Both the position numbers and the translations under genes were made by a program. Below are positions 50,920 to 58,432 of a stretch of 64,000 nt of DNA, piece by piece. The notes beneath the pieces are model-generated. The model had not been told where the DNA came from. It did not search any database and saw only the letters and a list, made by a program, of their open reading frames with translations. Every line of letters begins with the position of its first letter. Within the stretch, counting starts at the first letter, position 1. The DNA is from Bacteroidota bacterium. Lineage in GTDB: Bacteria > Bacteroidota > Bacteroidia > Bacteroidales > UBA4417. The stretch is from positions 62,001 to 126,000 of the forward strand of contig JACAAZ010000007.1 in NCBI GenBank assembly GCA_013376995.1, in the 5' to 3' direction.

Positions 50920-51807
50920 TTACAAAATATTACTTAACTGCTCCTTGATCTTTTCGAGTTCGTCCTTCATCTGGACTACTATCTTCTGGATATCGGCATC
51001 ACTGGCTTTGGAGCCGAGGGTATTGATTTCGCGACCTATTTCCTGGGTGACAAATCCAAGTTTTCTCCCATTTGATTCGGGACTATTCATAGTTTCAAGG
51101 AAATATTCACAATGCTTTTTCAGGCGGATCTTTTCTTCGGTTACATCCAGTTTTTCAAGGTACCAAAAGATCTCCTGTTCAAAGCGATTAGCATCGAACT
51201 TATCCATTCCGGGGCGGTTAGCTACGAATTCAGATTGGTTGCGTTCAAACCGTTCCCTTAAAGTCTGAATCCTGGCTTCTTCAAATGGTTTAATCTGTTC
51301 CAGCAGGTTCAGGATGAATCCGACACGCATTTTCATGTCTTTTTCGAGGAGATGACCTTCTTCAATCCGAAAAGTATCAGTAAGAGCTAATGCATGTTCA
51401 ATGGCTTTTTTAACAGAAATCCATTCATTTTCATCCAGGTTTTCCTTATCTGTTTTCAGGACATCAGGAAGTTTCAATATGGAAACAACGAGATCCTCGC
51501 CTAGCGGAGAATTAAACTCTTCTGCCAATTCCAGAATCTGCTTATGATATTGCTTTGCCAAAGTTTTATTTATGCTGACGCCAGTAGATTCAGAATCATT
51601 GTCAAGGTTTATGGTAAAATCAATTTTGCCGCGTTCCAACACCCTGCTAATCTCTGAGCGTATTTCAAGTTCCTTCTCACGAAAGGCTTGCGGGAGCCTG
51701 GCATTTATGTCAAGTTGCTTGCTATTGAGAGATCGTACTTCTATGGTAATGGACTTTGCATTTACCTCTGCCTGCACCTTGCCATACCCTGTCATTGATT
51801 TTATCAT
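50920..51807 (-). CDS. YicC-family endoribonuclease-like protein
   Basis: 295 residues. It has the family N-terminus MIKSMTGYGK with EVRSLNSKQLDINARLP, and the C-terminal DUF1732 block NRFEQEIFWYLEKLDVTEEKIRLKKH ending in MKDELEKIKEQLSNIL. YicC of E. coli is reported to affect sRNA (RyhB) degradation and to act as an RNase (established for that homologue, not for this one). It is the first gene of the yicC-gmk-nadD unit. A TAnnTTTG box lies about 20 bp upstream of its start. Confidence 0.92.
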   Translation of the reverse strand: MIKSMTGYGKVQAEVNAKSITIEVRSLNSKQLDINARLPQAFREKELEIRSEISRVLERGKIDFTINLDNDSESTGVSINKTLAKQYHKQILELAEEFNSPLGEDLVVSILKLPDVLKTDKENLDENEWISVKKAIEHALALTDTFRIEEGHLLEKDMKMRVGFILNLLEQIKPFEEARIQTLRERFERNQSEFVANRPGMDKFDANRFEQEIFWYLEKLDVTEEKIRLKKHCEYFLETMNSPESNGRKLGFVTQEIGREINTLGSKASDADIQKIVVQMKDELEKIKEQLSNIL

Positions 51808-51826
51808 AGAATACCTTTATTTGAAA

Positions 51827-51834
51827 CAAAGATA
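51827..51834 (-). promoter_or_regulatory. -7 box (TATCTTTG) upstream of yicC
   Basis: Minus-strand TATCTTTG, identical to the -7 box of sucA, lies 20 bp before the yicC ATG. The nearest TTG upstream is 23 bp away, so the -33 is weak. Confidence 0.4.
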
Positions 51835-51948
51835 ACAATGAATAAGGATTCGTGAGGCAATGAACTTCTTTCAGGCTAAATTTGGTTATTTTTACATCAA
51901 ATAGAATAAAGTATTCCACGCCAAGGTGAACATATAACGAGCTTCAGG

Positions 51949-52995
51949 TTGTTTGATCAACCTGCCATCTTCTACCAGAAAATGTTGGACGACATTAACC
52001 TGGCGGAAAAATATATCTACCTGGAAACCTATAAGTTTGGAAATGATGAAAGAGGCCTTCAATTCAGGAAGGCTTTTACGCGAAAAGCCAGGCAAGGAAT
52101 AAAAGTGAAATTGATGGTTGATTCCTGGGGTGTTTCCTATACTGAAAGCTTCTTTGAAGAACTTATTTCTTACGGAGGCGAGGTCAGGTTTTTCAGGAAG
52201 ATCAAATTTACATTCGACTTTTTTACCAAGAACCATCGCAGGAATCACAGGAAACTCCTGATCATTGATGATACTATCAGCTATATCGGATCAGCCAATA
52301 TAACCGGCTATTCGCATGATTGGCGGGAATCAGTCCTGCGTTTGACAGGAGGTATATCCGAAGCATTCAAGAAGTCTTTCCTTGAGAGCTTCAGGATTTA
52401 TAACCGATATATTTTCAATAAGTTATCATTCAAAAAGATCGTCCATGTAGGTGATTTTGAAATTGTACAGGACAATCCTTCTATTTACAGGCAGCAGATC
52501 AAGAACAAGTTAGAAAGGCTTATTAGTAAGGCGAAGCGTGAAATACTTATTGAAACTCCCTATTTTCTTCCGGGTTTCCGCCTTCGTAAAACCCTTGCAA
52601 AGGCTGCCGGGAAGGGAGTAAATATAAAGATCATTCTTCCCCAGCATTCGGATGTCCGTGCTGTTGATTTGCTGAGGAATAAGTATATGGGGTTCTATTA
52701 TAAAAACAATATCCATATCGTTTTCTATACTCCCAATAACCTTCATGCAAAGGCAGTTTTGATTGATGATGAGGTTTTTGGCCTTGGCTCGCCAAACATT
52801 GATTATCGTAGTTTTCGATATCAGCATGAGATCATGCTTTTTGGGAAAAACAAGGGCATTGTGAATGAGGTGAGGAATCACTTCCATGTATCTCTTGAGA
52901 GCTGCCTCGAGTTCGACCATGTTGCATGGATGCGTCGCCCCAGGTTTGAAAAGATGTTGGGATGGCTTTTATTGCCATTCAGGCACCTGTTTTGA
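51949..52995 (+). CDS. phospholipase D-like/cardiolipin synthase-like protein, uncertain non-ATG start
   Basis: 348 residues from a TTG at 51949. Two HKD motifs are intact: HRKLLIID in NHRKLLIIDDTISYIGSANI, and HAKAVLID in NLHAKAVLIDDEVFGLGSPN. Two copies mark a complete PLD-superfamily catalytic unit, as in cardiolipin synthases. There is no N-terminal membrane helix, unlike Cls of E. coli and more like ClsB-type enzymes. The frame is open back to a TAA at 51907, and family similarity (RLFDQPAIFYQKMLDDI) begins before the TTG. The first ATG is at 51982, inside the domain. The start is therefore TTG or a rarer codon. The 3' end leads straight into the repeat region before sucA. Confidence 0.82.
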   Translation: MFDQPAIFYQKMLDDINLAEKYIYLETYKFGNDERGLQFRKAFTRKARQGIKVKLMVDSWGVSYTESFFEELISYGGEVRFFRKIKFTFDFFTKNHRRNHRKLLIIDDTISYIGSANITGYSHDWRESVLRLTGGISEAFKKSFLESFRIYNRYIFNKLSFKKIVHVGDFEIVQDNPSIYRQQIKNKLERLISKAKREILIETPYFLPGFRLRKTLAKAAGKGVNIKIILPQHSDVRAVDLLRNKYMGFYYKNNIHIVFYTPNNLHAKAVLIDDEVFGLGSPNIDYRSFRYQHEIMLFGKNKGIVNEVRNHFHVSLESCLEFDHVAWMRRPRFEKMLGWLLLPFRHLF

Positions 52996-53010
52996 GGCGA
53001 GGCGCGAAGT

Positions 53011-53059
53011 GCTAAGGGCATAGGGCTTAGCGCTAAGAGCATAGTGCAAAATGCAAATT
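53011..53059 (+). repeat. degenerate heptamer tract, forward orientation
   Basis: Seven consecutive 7-bp units share the start GC and a purine/AT body: GCTAAGG, GCATAGG, GCTTAGC, GCTAAGA, GCATAGT, GCAAAAT, GCAAATT. A shorter second run starts at 53088 (GCTAAGA GAATAGT GCAAAGT). The tract begins 15 bp after the upstream stop codon. Confidence 0.7.
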
Positions 53060-53180
53060 GAAAAATTTAAAATGTTAAAGGTGGAATGCTAAGAGAATAG
53101 TGCAAAGTAATTAGACTCCATTCATGATCAAACACATCCCGCCTAAAGATAGTTTAACCCACAATTGGCCTATTTCCCCC

Positions 53181-53260
53181 AAGCGCTTTGCCCCCTGCGC
53201 TTAGCCTTCTTGCATTGAATGACCACCGAGTGATTAATGAATAACTATTGTGTGACAATA
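53181..53260. repeat. composite repeat A: reverse heptamers followed by four 11-bp units
   Basis: On the minus strand 53181-53213 reads as the same GC-led heptamers (GCTTGGG, GCAAAGC, GCAGGGG, GCTAAGC and others). Immediately after, on the plus strand, four 11-bp units follow (53217-53260): GAATGACCACC, GAGTGATTAAT, GAATAACTATT, GTGTGACAATA. Confidence 0.65.
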
Positions 53261-53302
53261 TTAGCCCGCAGAAGCGCAAAGCCGCTAAGTTTCCATTTAA
53301 TC

Positions 53303-53440
53303 CCTAAGCCCAATGCCCTTCGCTTTATGCCTTTTTGCTATGTCTGACCACCGAATGACTATGGAATGACTATGGAATGACTATGGAATGACTATGGAAT
53401 GACCATTGTCTGACCATCGAGTGACCATCGAATGTCCCTA
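53303..53440. repeat. composite repeat B: reverse heptamers followed by nine 11-bp units
   Basis: 53303-53338 on the minus strand gives heptamers GCATAAA, GCGAAGG, GCATTGG, GCTTAGG. From 53342 nine 11-bp units follow: GTCTGACCACC, then four identical GAATGACTATG, then GAATGACCATT, GTCTGACCATC, GAGTGACCATC and GAATGTCCCTA. The order heptamers then 11-mers is the same as in composite A, so the pair looks like a duplicated module. It ends 10 bp before the -33 box of sucA. Confidence 0.75.
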
Positions 53441-53450
53441 TTCCTTCCCA

Positions 53451-53482
53451 TTTGCACTATTCACACGAATATCCTATCTTTG
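53451..53482 (+). promoter_or_regulatory. sucA promoter (TTTG - 20 bp - TATCTTTG)
   Basis: TTTG at 53451-53454 and TATCTTTG at 53475-53482 are separated by 20 bp. This matches the Bacteroidota housekeeping promoter consensus in both boxes and spacing. It is the best promoter in the window. The expected leader to the ATG at 53560 is about 70 nt. Confidence 0.7.
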
Positions 53483-53559
53483 ATCAAACAAACCGCGGGC
53501 TGATACGTTCTTAGCTGTGGTTTGATGTGGCAAGCGATTCTGAATCTTTAAATTTCTTT

Positions 53560-56349
53560 ATGGATACCTTATCCTATCTGAACAATGCCGATAGTTCAGC
53601 TCTTGAAGAATTATACCGGCAGTACAAAAAAAACCCTTCTTCTGTTGATTCTGGCTGGCAACGCTTTTTTGAAGGATTTGAATTCTCCGGTAAGCTTGGA
53701 TCCTCTTCCGGCGAAGTGATGAAACCACTGGAATTCAAGGTGATAGAGCTCATAAATGAATACAGGAAAAGGGGGCACCTGTTTACAAAGACGAACCCTG
53801 TTCGTACACGGCGCAAATACTCTCCAACTCTTGATATCGAAAACTACGGCCTTTCAGCTTCAGATCTTGATTCTTTATTTGAAGCAGGTAATGAAATTGG
53901 TATTGGCAAAGCAAACTTAAAAGACATCCTTGCTCACCTTAATGAGACATATTGCCAGTCAATAGGAGTCGAATTTGCTTACATACGAAGGCCCGAGATT
54001 TATGAATGGCTGAAAACCCGGATGGAAACTACCAGGAACAAAGCTGATTACAGCCGTGAAAAGAAACTGGCTATACTTGAAGAACTAAGTCGCGCCGTTA
54101 TCTTTGAAAAATTCCTGCACAAAAAATTTACAGGACAGAAGCGGTTTTCCCTTGAAGGTTGTGAGTCGCTTATCCCTGCCCTTGATGCCCTGATTGAAAA
54201 AGGATCAGAAAGCGGAATCAGTGAATTCGTAATCGGGATGCCACACAGGGGTCGGCTAAATGTTCTTGCCAATACACTTGGTAAGCATTACCAGGACATT
54301 TTCAATGAATTCCAGGGCAAGGAGTTTGAAGACGAAACCTTATTGGGAGATGTGAAATATCATCTTGGCTTCTCTTCTGAACGACAAACCAGGAGCGGGA
54401 AAACAATCTACCTTTCACTGGCGCCAAATCCTTCTCACCTTGAAACCGTTGGCCCTGTTGTAGAAGGAATTACACGTTGTAAAATTGACACCGAATATGG
54501 AAAAGATGCCTCACGCATAGTTCCTATCATCATTCACGGAGATGCTTCCGTTGCCGGACAGGGGGTAGTTTATGAAACCATTCAGATGTCTGAACTGCAG
54601 GGATATTCAACCGGAGGATCTATACACCTTGTGGTAAACAACCAGATAGGTTTTACTACCAATTACCTGGATGCACGGAGTTCAGTATATTGTACTGATG
54701 TAGCCAAGACTATTCAGTGCCCGATTTTCCATGTAAATGCAGATGCCGTGGAAGATGTGGTGTTTGTTATGGAGATGGCAATTGAATTCAGGCAAAAGTT
54801 TCATAAGGATGTATTTATTGACCTCCTTGGATACCGTAAATACGGGCACAATGAAGGTGATGAGCCCAGGTTTACACAGCCTATTCTTTATAAAATAATT
54901 GAGCAGCACCTGGATCCACGAAGCATATACATTGCCAAACTTATTGAAAGTGGAGCCATCAACCAGCCTGAAGCCGATGTCATTGAAAAAGAATTTCTGG
55001 AACGACTGGAGAGTGAGTTGCAGGCATCGAAAGGTGATGAGAAATCCAGAGTAATGACCTTCCTGCAACCTGCCTGGGATAAACTTCGCTATGCCACCGC
55101 AAGTGATTGGTTAAATCCCGTAGAAACAGGAGTAGAAAAAGAGTTTCTTGTCGAACTGGCAAAGAAAATTACTTTTCTTCCTGACGGTAAACCTTTCTTC
55201 AAGAAGCTTGTCAAACTTACTGAGGACAGGCGAAGCATGGTAGTGGATAATGGAATATTTGATTGGGCCATGGCGGAACTGATGGCATATGGGACATTGC
55301 TCACGGAAGGCATTCCCGTCAGGCTGAGCGGGCAGGATTCGCAGCGTGGAACCTTTTCGCACCGCCATGCAGTCCTTACAATGGAAGAATCTGAAGAGCG
55401 ATATACTCCACTTCAAAATATAAGCCCTGACCAGGCATCATTTGAAGTCTACAATTCACCACTATCTGAATATGGGGTGATGGCTTTCGAATACGGGTAT
55501 TCATTGGCTTCTCCCTTTGCACTAACTATTTGGGAAGCACAATTTGGAGATTTCTTCAACGGTGCCCAGATCGTTATTGATCAATACCTCTGCAGCGCCG
55601 AGGAAAAGTGGCGGGTCATGAATTCATTGGTGCTGTTGCTTCCACATGGTTATGAGGGCCAGGGGCCGGAACATTCAAGTGCCAGGATCGAGCGTTTCCT
55701 GCAGCAATGTGCCGAAAATAATATCCAGGTGGCTAATTGTTCCACTCCTGCTAACTTTTTTCATTTGTTGAGAAGACAGGTGCACCGTGATTTCAGGAAA
55801 CCATTGGTTGTATTTACTCCTAAAAGCCTGTTGAGGCATCCTGCTTGTGTTTCACCTATCACTGAACTTGCCACAGGTCATTTTATGGAAGTGATTGACG
55901 ATGAAAAAGTTAATCCTGCGGAGGTTAGCCGTGTCGATTTTTGTTCTGGCAAGGTTTATTATGATCTGATTGCAGAACGCGAAAAGAGGGGACGGTCGGA
56001 TGTGGCCCTGGTAAGGGTTGAGCAACTTTATCCTTTACCACTGGTACAATTAAAAGCAATTCTCAAGAAATACAGTAATGCTAAAGTATTTGCATGGGTT
56101 CAGGAAGAGCCTGCCAACATGGGTGCCTGGTCATATATGCTGAGGAATTTCAAAGAAGTGAAATTACTGCTTGTTGCAAGGCCGGAAAGCGGCAGCCCTG
56201 CTACCGGATCTTCGAAACTGCACAACCTGCGGCAAGCCAAGATCATTGATAAGGCTTTCGGAGATTGTACCTGCGAAAACCGCAATGAAACCTGCAAGAT
56301 GCTTTGTGCTCCCAGGGAATGGCAGTTTGTGGAAGAGAAATCAAGGTAA
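53560..56349 (+). CDS. sucA: 2-oxoglutarate dehydrogenase E1 component
   Basis: 929 residues from ATG 53560. A GTG at 53527 would add 11 residues, but MDTLSYLNNADSSALEELY begins like other family members. The N-terminal motif is SGWQRFFEGFEF. Thiamine-diphosphate enzyme motifs include GMPHRGRLNVLANTLG, HGDASVAGQGVVYE, GYRKYGHNEGDEPRFTQP, then RLSGQDSQRGTFSHRHAVL and LLPHGYEGQGPEHSSAR. It decarboxylates 2-oxoglutarate and transfers the succinyl group to the E2 lipoyl arm. It lies 119 bp before sucB. No lpd (E3) gene is in the window. Confidence 0.96.
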   Translation: MDTLSYLNNADSSALEELYRQYKKNPSSVDSGWQRFFEGFEFSGKLGSSSGEVMKPLEFKVIELINEYRKRGHLFTKTNPVRTRRKYSPTLDIENYGLSASDLDSLFEAGNEIGIGKANLKDILAHLNETYCQSIGVEFAYIRRPEIYEWLKTRMETTRNKADYSREKKLAILEELSRAVIFEKFLHKKFTGQKRFSLEGCESLIPALDALIEKGSESGISEFVIGMPHRGRLNVLANTLGKHYQDIFNEFQGKEFEDETLLGDVKYHLGFSSERQTRSGKTIYLSLAPNPSHLETVGPVVEGITRCKIDTEYGKDASRIVPIIIHGDASVAGQGVVYETIQMSELQGYSTGGSIHLVVNNQIGFTTNYLDARSSVYCTDVAKTIQCPIFHVNADAVEDVVFVMEMAIEFRQKFHKDVFIDLLGYRKYGHNEGDEPRFTQPILYKIIEQHLDPRSIYIAKLIESGAINQPEADVIEKEFLERLESELQASKGDEKSRVMTFLQPAWDKLRYATASDWLNPVETGVEKEFLVELAKKITFLPDGKPFFKKLVKLTEDRRSMVVDNGIFDWAMAELMAYGTLLTEGIPVRLSGQDSQRGTFSHRHAVLTMEESEERYTPLQNISPDQASFEVYNSPLSEYGVMAFEYGYSLASPFALTIWEAQFGDFFNGAQIVIDQYLCSAEEKWRVMNSLVLLLPHGYEGQGPEHSSARIERFLQQCAENNIQVANCSTPANFFHLLRRQVHRDFRKPLVVFTPKSLLRHPACVSPITELATGHFMEVIDDEKVNPAEVSRVDFCSGKVYYDLIAEREKRGRSDVALVRVEQLYPLPLVQLKAILKKYSNAKVFAWVQEEPANMGAWSYMLRNFKEVKLLLVARPESGSPATGSSKLHNLRQAKIIDKAFGDCTCENRNETCKMLCAPREWQFVEEKSR

Positions 56350-56442
56350 AATTTAGGTTGATCCCAGCCTTGATATCTATTCTCTTCCTTATTTGCGACC
56401 CTGCATAAAACCTATACATATAAGCTCATTAATCTCTATATT

Positions 56443-56450
56443 TACCTTTG
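56443..56450 (+). promoter_or_regulatory. -7 box (TACCTTTG) upstream of sucB
   Basis: TACCTTTG matches TAnnTTTG 18 bp before the sucB ATG, in the 119-bp gap after sucA. No clear -33. It could allow sucB transcription separate from sucA. Confidence 0.4.
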
Positions 56451-56468
56451 AATTCAAGATTTTAACAA

Positions 56469-57725
56469 ATGCTCATAGAAGTCAAAGCCCCAAGTCCCGG
56501 CGAAAGTATTACTGAAATACAACTGGTTAACTGGCTGGTAAAAGATGGTGACCAGGTTGAGAAAGACATGGAACTGGCCGAAATTGATTCAGATAAGGCA
56601 ACATTAACAGCTAATGCTGAAGCAGCAGGAAAGATCAAGATACTTGTGGAAGCAGGTGAAACGGTTGCAGTTGGGACTGCTATTGCACTGCTTGATACAG
56701 CAGCTGCAGGAGTTATCTCTCCTCATTCTAAAGATAAAGTAGTTGAAAAGGCTGTGCCTGTAGTCAATTCGCAGCCTGCTAACGCACCTGATGCTAAACC
56801 CATATCAGAGCCGGTTCATGAGAATGTAAAATCCCTGCATGTTTCACCATTAGCAAGGAAGCTGATGGAGGATAAAAATGTGTCAGAAAAGGATATTCTT
56901 GAGCATTTCAGGATTGGCAGGCGCGAAATTGAGGAAGTGGCATCGGGCAAAGGTTCTCAGCCTAAACCCGTAATTCAGTCTTCCTGGGGCGGAAGCAGGG
57001 AAGAGGAGCGTAAGAAAATGACTACTTTAAGGGTAAAACTCAGCAAGCGCCTGGTTTCGGTGAAGAATGAAACTGCTATGCTCACAACCTTCAACGAGGT
57101 AAACATGGCCCCTATCTTGGGATTGAAGAAACAGTTCAATGAGGGCTTCAAGGAAAAACATGGTGTTGGAATTGGGTTCATGTCTTTCTTTACAAAGGCC
57201 GTTACTGTTGCTCTCGGGCAATTCCCACAGGTGAATGCAATGATCGACGGTGAAGAACTCATCTATCATAAATATGCTGATATTGGCATTGCCGTAAGCG
57301 CACCCAAGGGTTTGGTTGTCCCGGTAGTCCGTAATGCAGAAGGACTTAGCCTGGCAGAGATTGAATTGAGAATTAAGGAACTGGCTGCCAAAGCCCGTGA
57401 TAATAAATTGACTCTTGAAGAAATGAGTGGTGGGACTTTTACCATTACAAACGGTGGTGTTTTTGGATCCATGATGTCAACCCCTATCCTTAATCCACCT
57501 CAATCAGCGATCCTGGGCATGCACAATATAATTGAACGTCCTATCGCACAAAATGGGCAGGTTGTGATTGCCCCGATGATGTATCTTGCCCTTAGTTATG
57601 ATCATAGGGTGATTGACGGACGTGAATCTGTCAGCTTCCTGGTCAAGGTAAAGGAGTTGCTGGAAAACCCGGTTAAGATGCTCTTTGATGGGAACGACCC
57701 ACTCAAGGTCTTACTGGGCTTATAA
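56469..57725 (+). CDS. sucB: 2-oxoglutarate dehydrogenase E2 (dihydrolipoyl succinyltransferase)
   Basis: 418 residues with one lipoyl domain (1-77, lipoyl-lysine Lys43 in [13 protein letters not shown]). An Ala/Pro/Val linker follows, then a peripheral-subunit-binding domain (about 120-155, [20 protein letters not shown]) and the catalytic domain (about 185-418). Catalytic motifs are [35 protein letters not shown] and [13 protein letters not shown], with the active-site His and Asp. It transfers succinyl groups to CoA. It is downstream of sucA on the same strand. Length is typical. Confidence 0.96.
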   Translation: MLIEVKAPSPGESITEIQLVNWLVKDGDQVEKDMELAEIDSDKATLTANAEAAGKIKILVEAGETVAVGTAIALLDTAAAGVISPHSKDKVVEKAVPVVNSQPANAPDAKPISEPVHENVKSLHVSPLARKLMEDKNVSEKDILEHFRIGRREIEEVASGKGSQPKPVIQSSWGGSREEERKKMTTLRVKLSKRLVSVKNETAMLTTFNEVNMAPILGLKKQFNEGFKEKHGVGIGFMSFFTKAVTVALGQFPQVNAMIDGEELIYHKYADIGIAVSAPKGLVVPVVRNAEGLSLAEIELRIKELAAKARDNKLTLEEMSGGTFTITNGGVFGSMMSTPILNPPQSAILGMHNIIERPIAQNGQVVIAPMMYLALSYDHRVIDGRESVSFLVKVKELLENPVKMLFDGNDPLKVLLGL

Positions 57726-57799
57726 TGTTGTATCCGGGAACACACTTTCAGCAGTTTGACTGCCTTAAATCATGATCTTGCCTGGATTAGATGATTTTC

Positions 57800-58126
57800 T
57801 TACTCTTTCCGGATATCAAGAACCTTGATACCATTATTTGTACAAAGAGTTGTGTCTGCTTCCCATTTTAAGATTACGTTAACAGGATAGGAAGGATTCG
57901 AAAGGTCCAGGCTGCTGTTTGACGGCAGGAGGCCAAAATAATAAGTGTTGTCATTTATCTTAATAAACCATCCACCGCAACATGGAGAAGGGCACAATCT
58001 TGCATCCATCCCGGTGATCTGGCCCCTGCTGTAGCCGTCCGGAACCGTTGTGCTCGAACTGTCTTTATTGCAGTTTGGAAGTAAAAACATGAGCAGGATT
58101 AAGCAAATTATCCATTTCATAACCAA
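57800..58126 (-). CDS. small putative lipoprotein, unknown function
   Basis: 108 residues (a start at Met4, nt 58117, is equally possible). The N-terminus MKWIICLILLMFLLPNC is a lipoprotein signal with Cys19, then a Ser/Thr-rich linker. The mature ~80 residues contain four further Cys (LCPSPCCGGW and TTLCTNNG) and a beta-rich pattern (WFIKINDNTYYFG, VILKWEADTTLC). Paired cysteines suggest disulphides in the periplasm or at the surface. No family is recognised. It is isolated between sucB (convergent) and the glycosyl membrane-protein gene. Confidence 0.65.
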   Translation of the reverse strand: MVMKWIICLILLMFLLPNCNKDSSSTTVPDGYSRGQITGMDARLCPSPCCGGWFIKINDNTYYFGLLPSNSSLDLSNPSYPVNVILKWEADTTLCTNNGIKVLDIRKE

Positions 58127-58432
58127 TTATTTAGAGGTGAAAAATGTGACATCTTCTAAAGGTATAACCTGGGCTAAAATGGTTGCTTGATGAACGTATA
58201 TTGTTGAAAAACTAGAAGACAAAAAATTTGATTTCAAGATAAATGAGGAGGAAATCAGTGGTCGATTTTACGTAATTGATAGCGATATATGAATTCTTAA
58301 TTATTTTCTTTCTTTGCTGTTCATTTTCTAATTAATTCATTTCCATCCGTCAGCTGACGGATCAAATTAACCTGATTTGCACAAAAGCCCCCTCCTTATG
58401 AGCAATTTGAATTCTCCAATTTGAATTTTGAA
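58127..58432. other. intergenic region with an 18-bp perfect palindrome
   Basis: 306 bp, AT-rich. It holds the palindrome at 58346-58363 and an 11-bp direct repeat CAATTTGAATT at 58403 and 58417. No gene is visible. The promoter of the small lipoprotein gene should lie in its left part, but I cannot assign it. Confidence 0.4.
58346..58363. repeat. perfect palindrome ATCCGTCAGCTGACGGAT
   Basis: The 18-bp sequence is exactly self-complementary and GC-rich within an AT-rich gap. It is about 70 bp downstream of the GT-C-like gene stop (minus strand) and 220 bp upstream of the small lipoprotein gene. It may be a dispersed palindromic repeat, a dimeric-regulator site or part of a terminator, although no T-tract follows. 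Confidence 0.55.

Larger units (their letters stand above)
52996..53559. other. repeat-rich intergenic region between PLD gene and sucA
   Basis: 564 bp with no gene. It contains heptamer tracts in both orientations and two arrays of an 11-bp unit (listed separately), then the sucA promoter at 53451-53482. Remaining unique sequence is short (about 53114-53180 and 53261-53302). Confidence 0.7.

Noticed and set aside
51892-52248. Minus-strand frame of 118 codons at the start of the PLD-like gene
   Set aside because: It is antisense to conserved PLD coding sequence, including the first HKD region, with no recognisable features of its own.
53342-53440. Short regularly spaced repeats resembling a CRISPR array
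   Set aside because: The 11-bp units are contiguous, without spacers, and there is no cas gene in the window. It is a tandem repeat.
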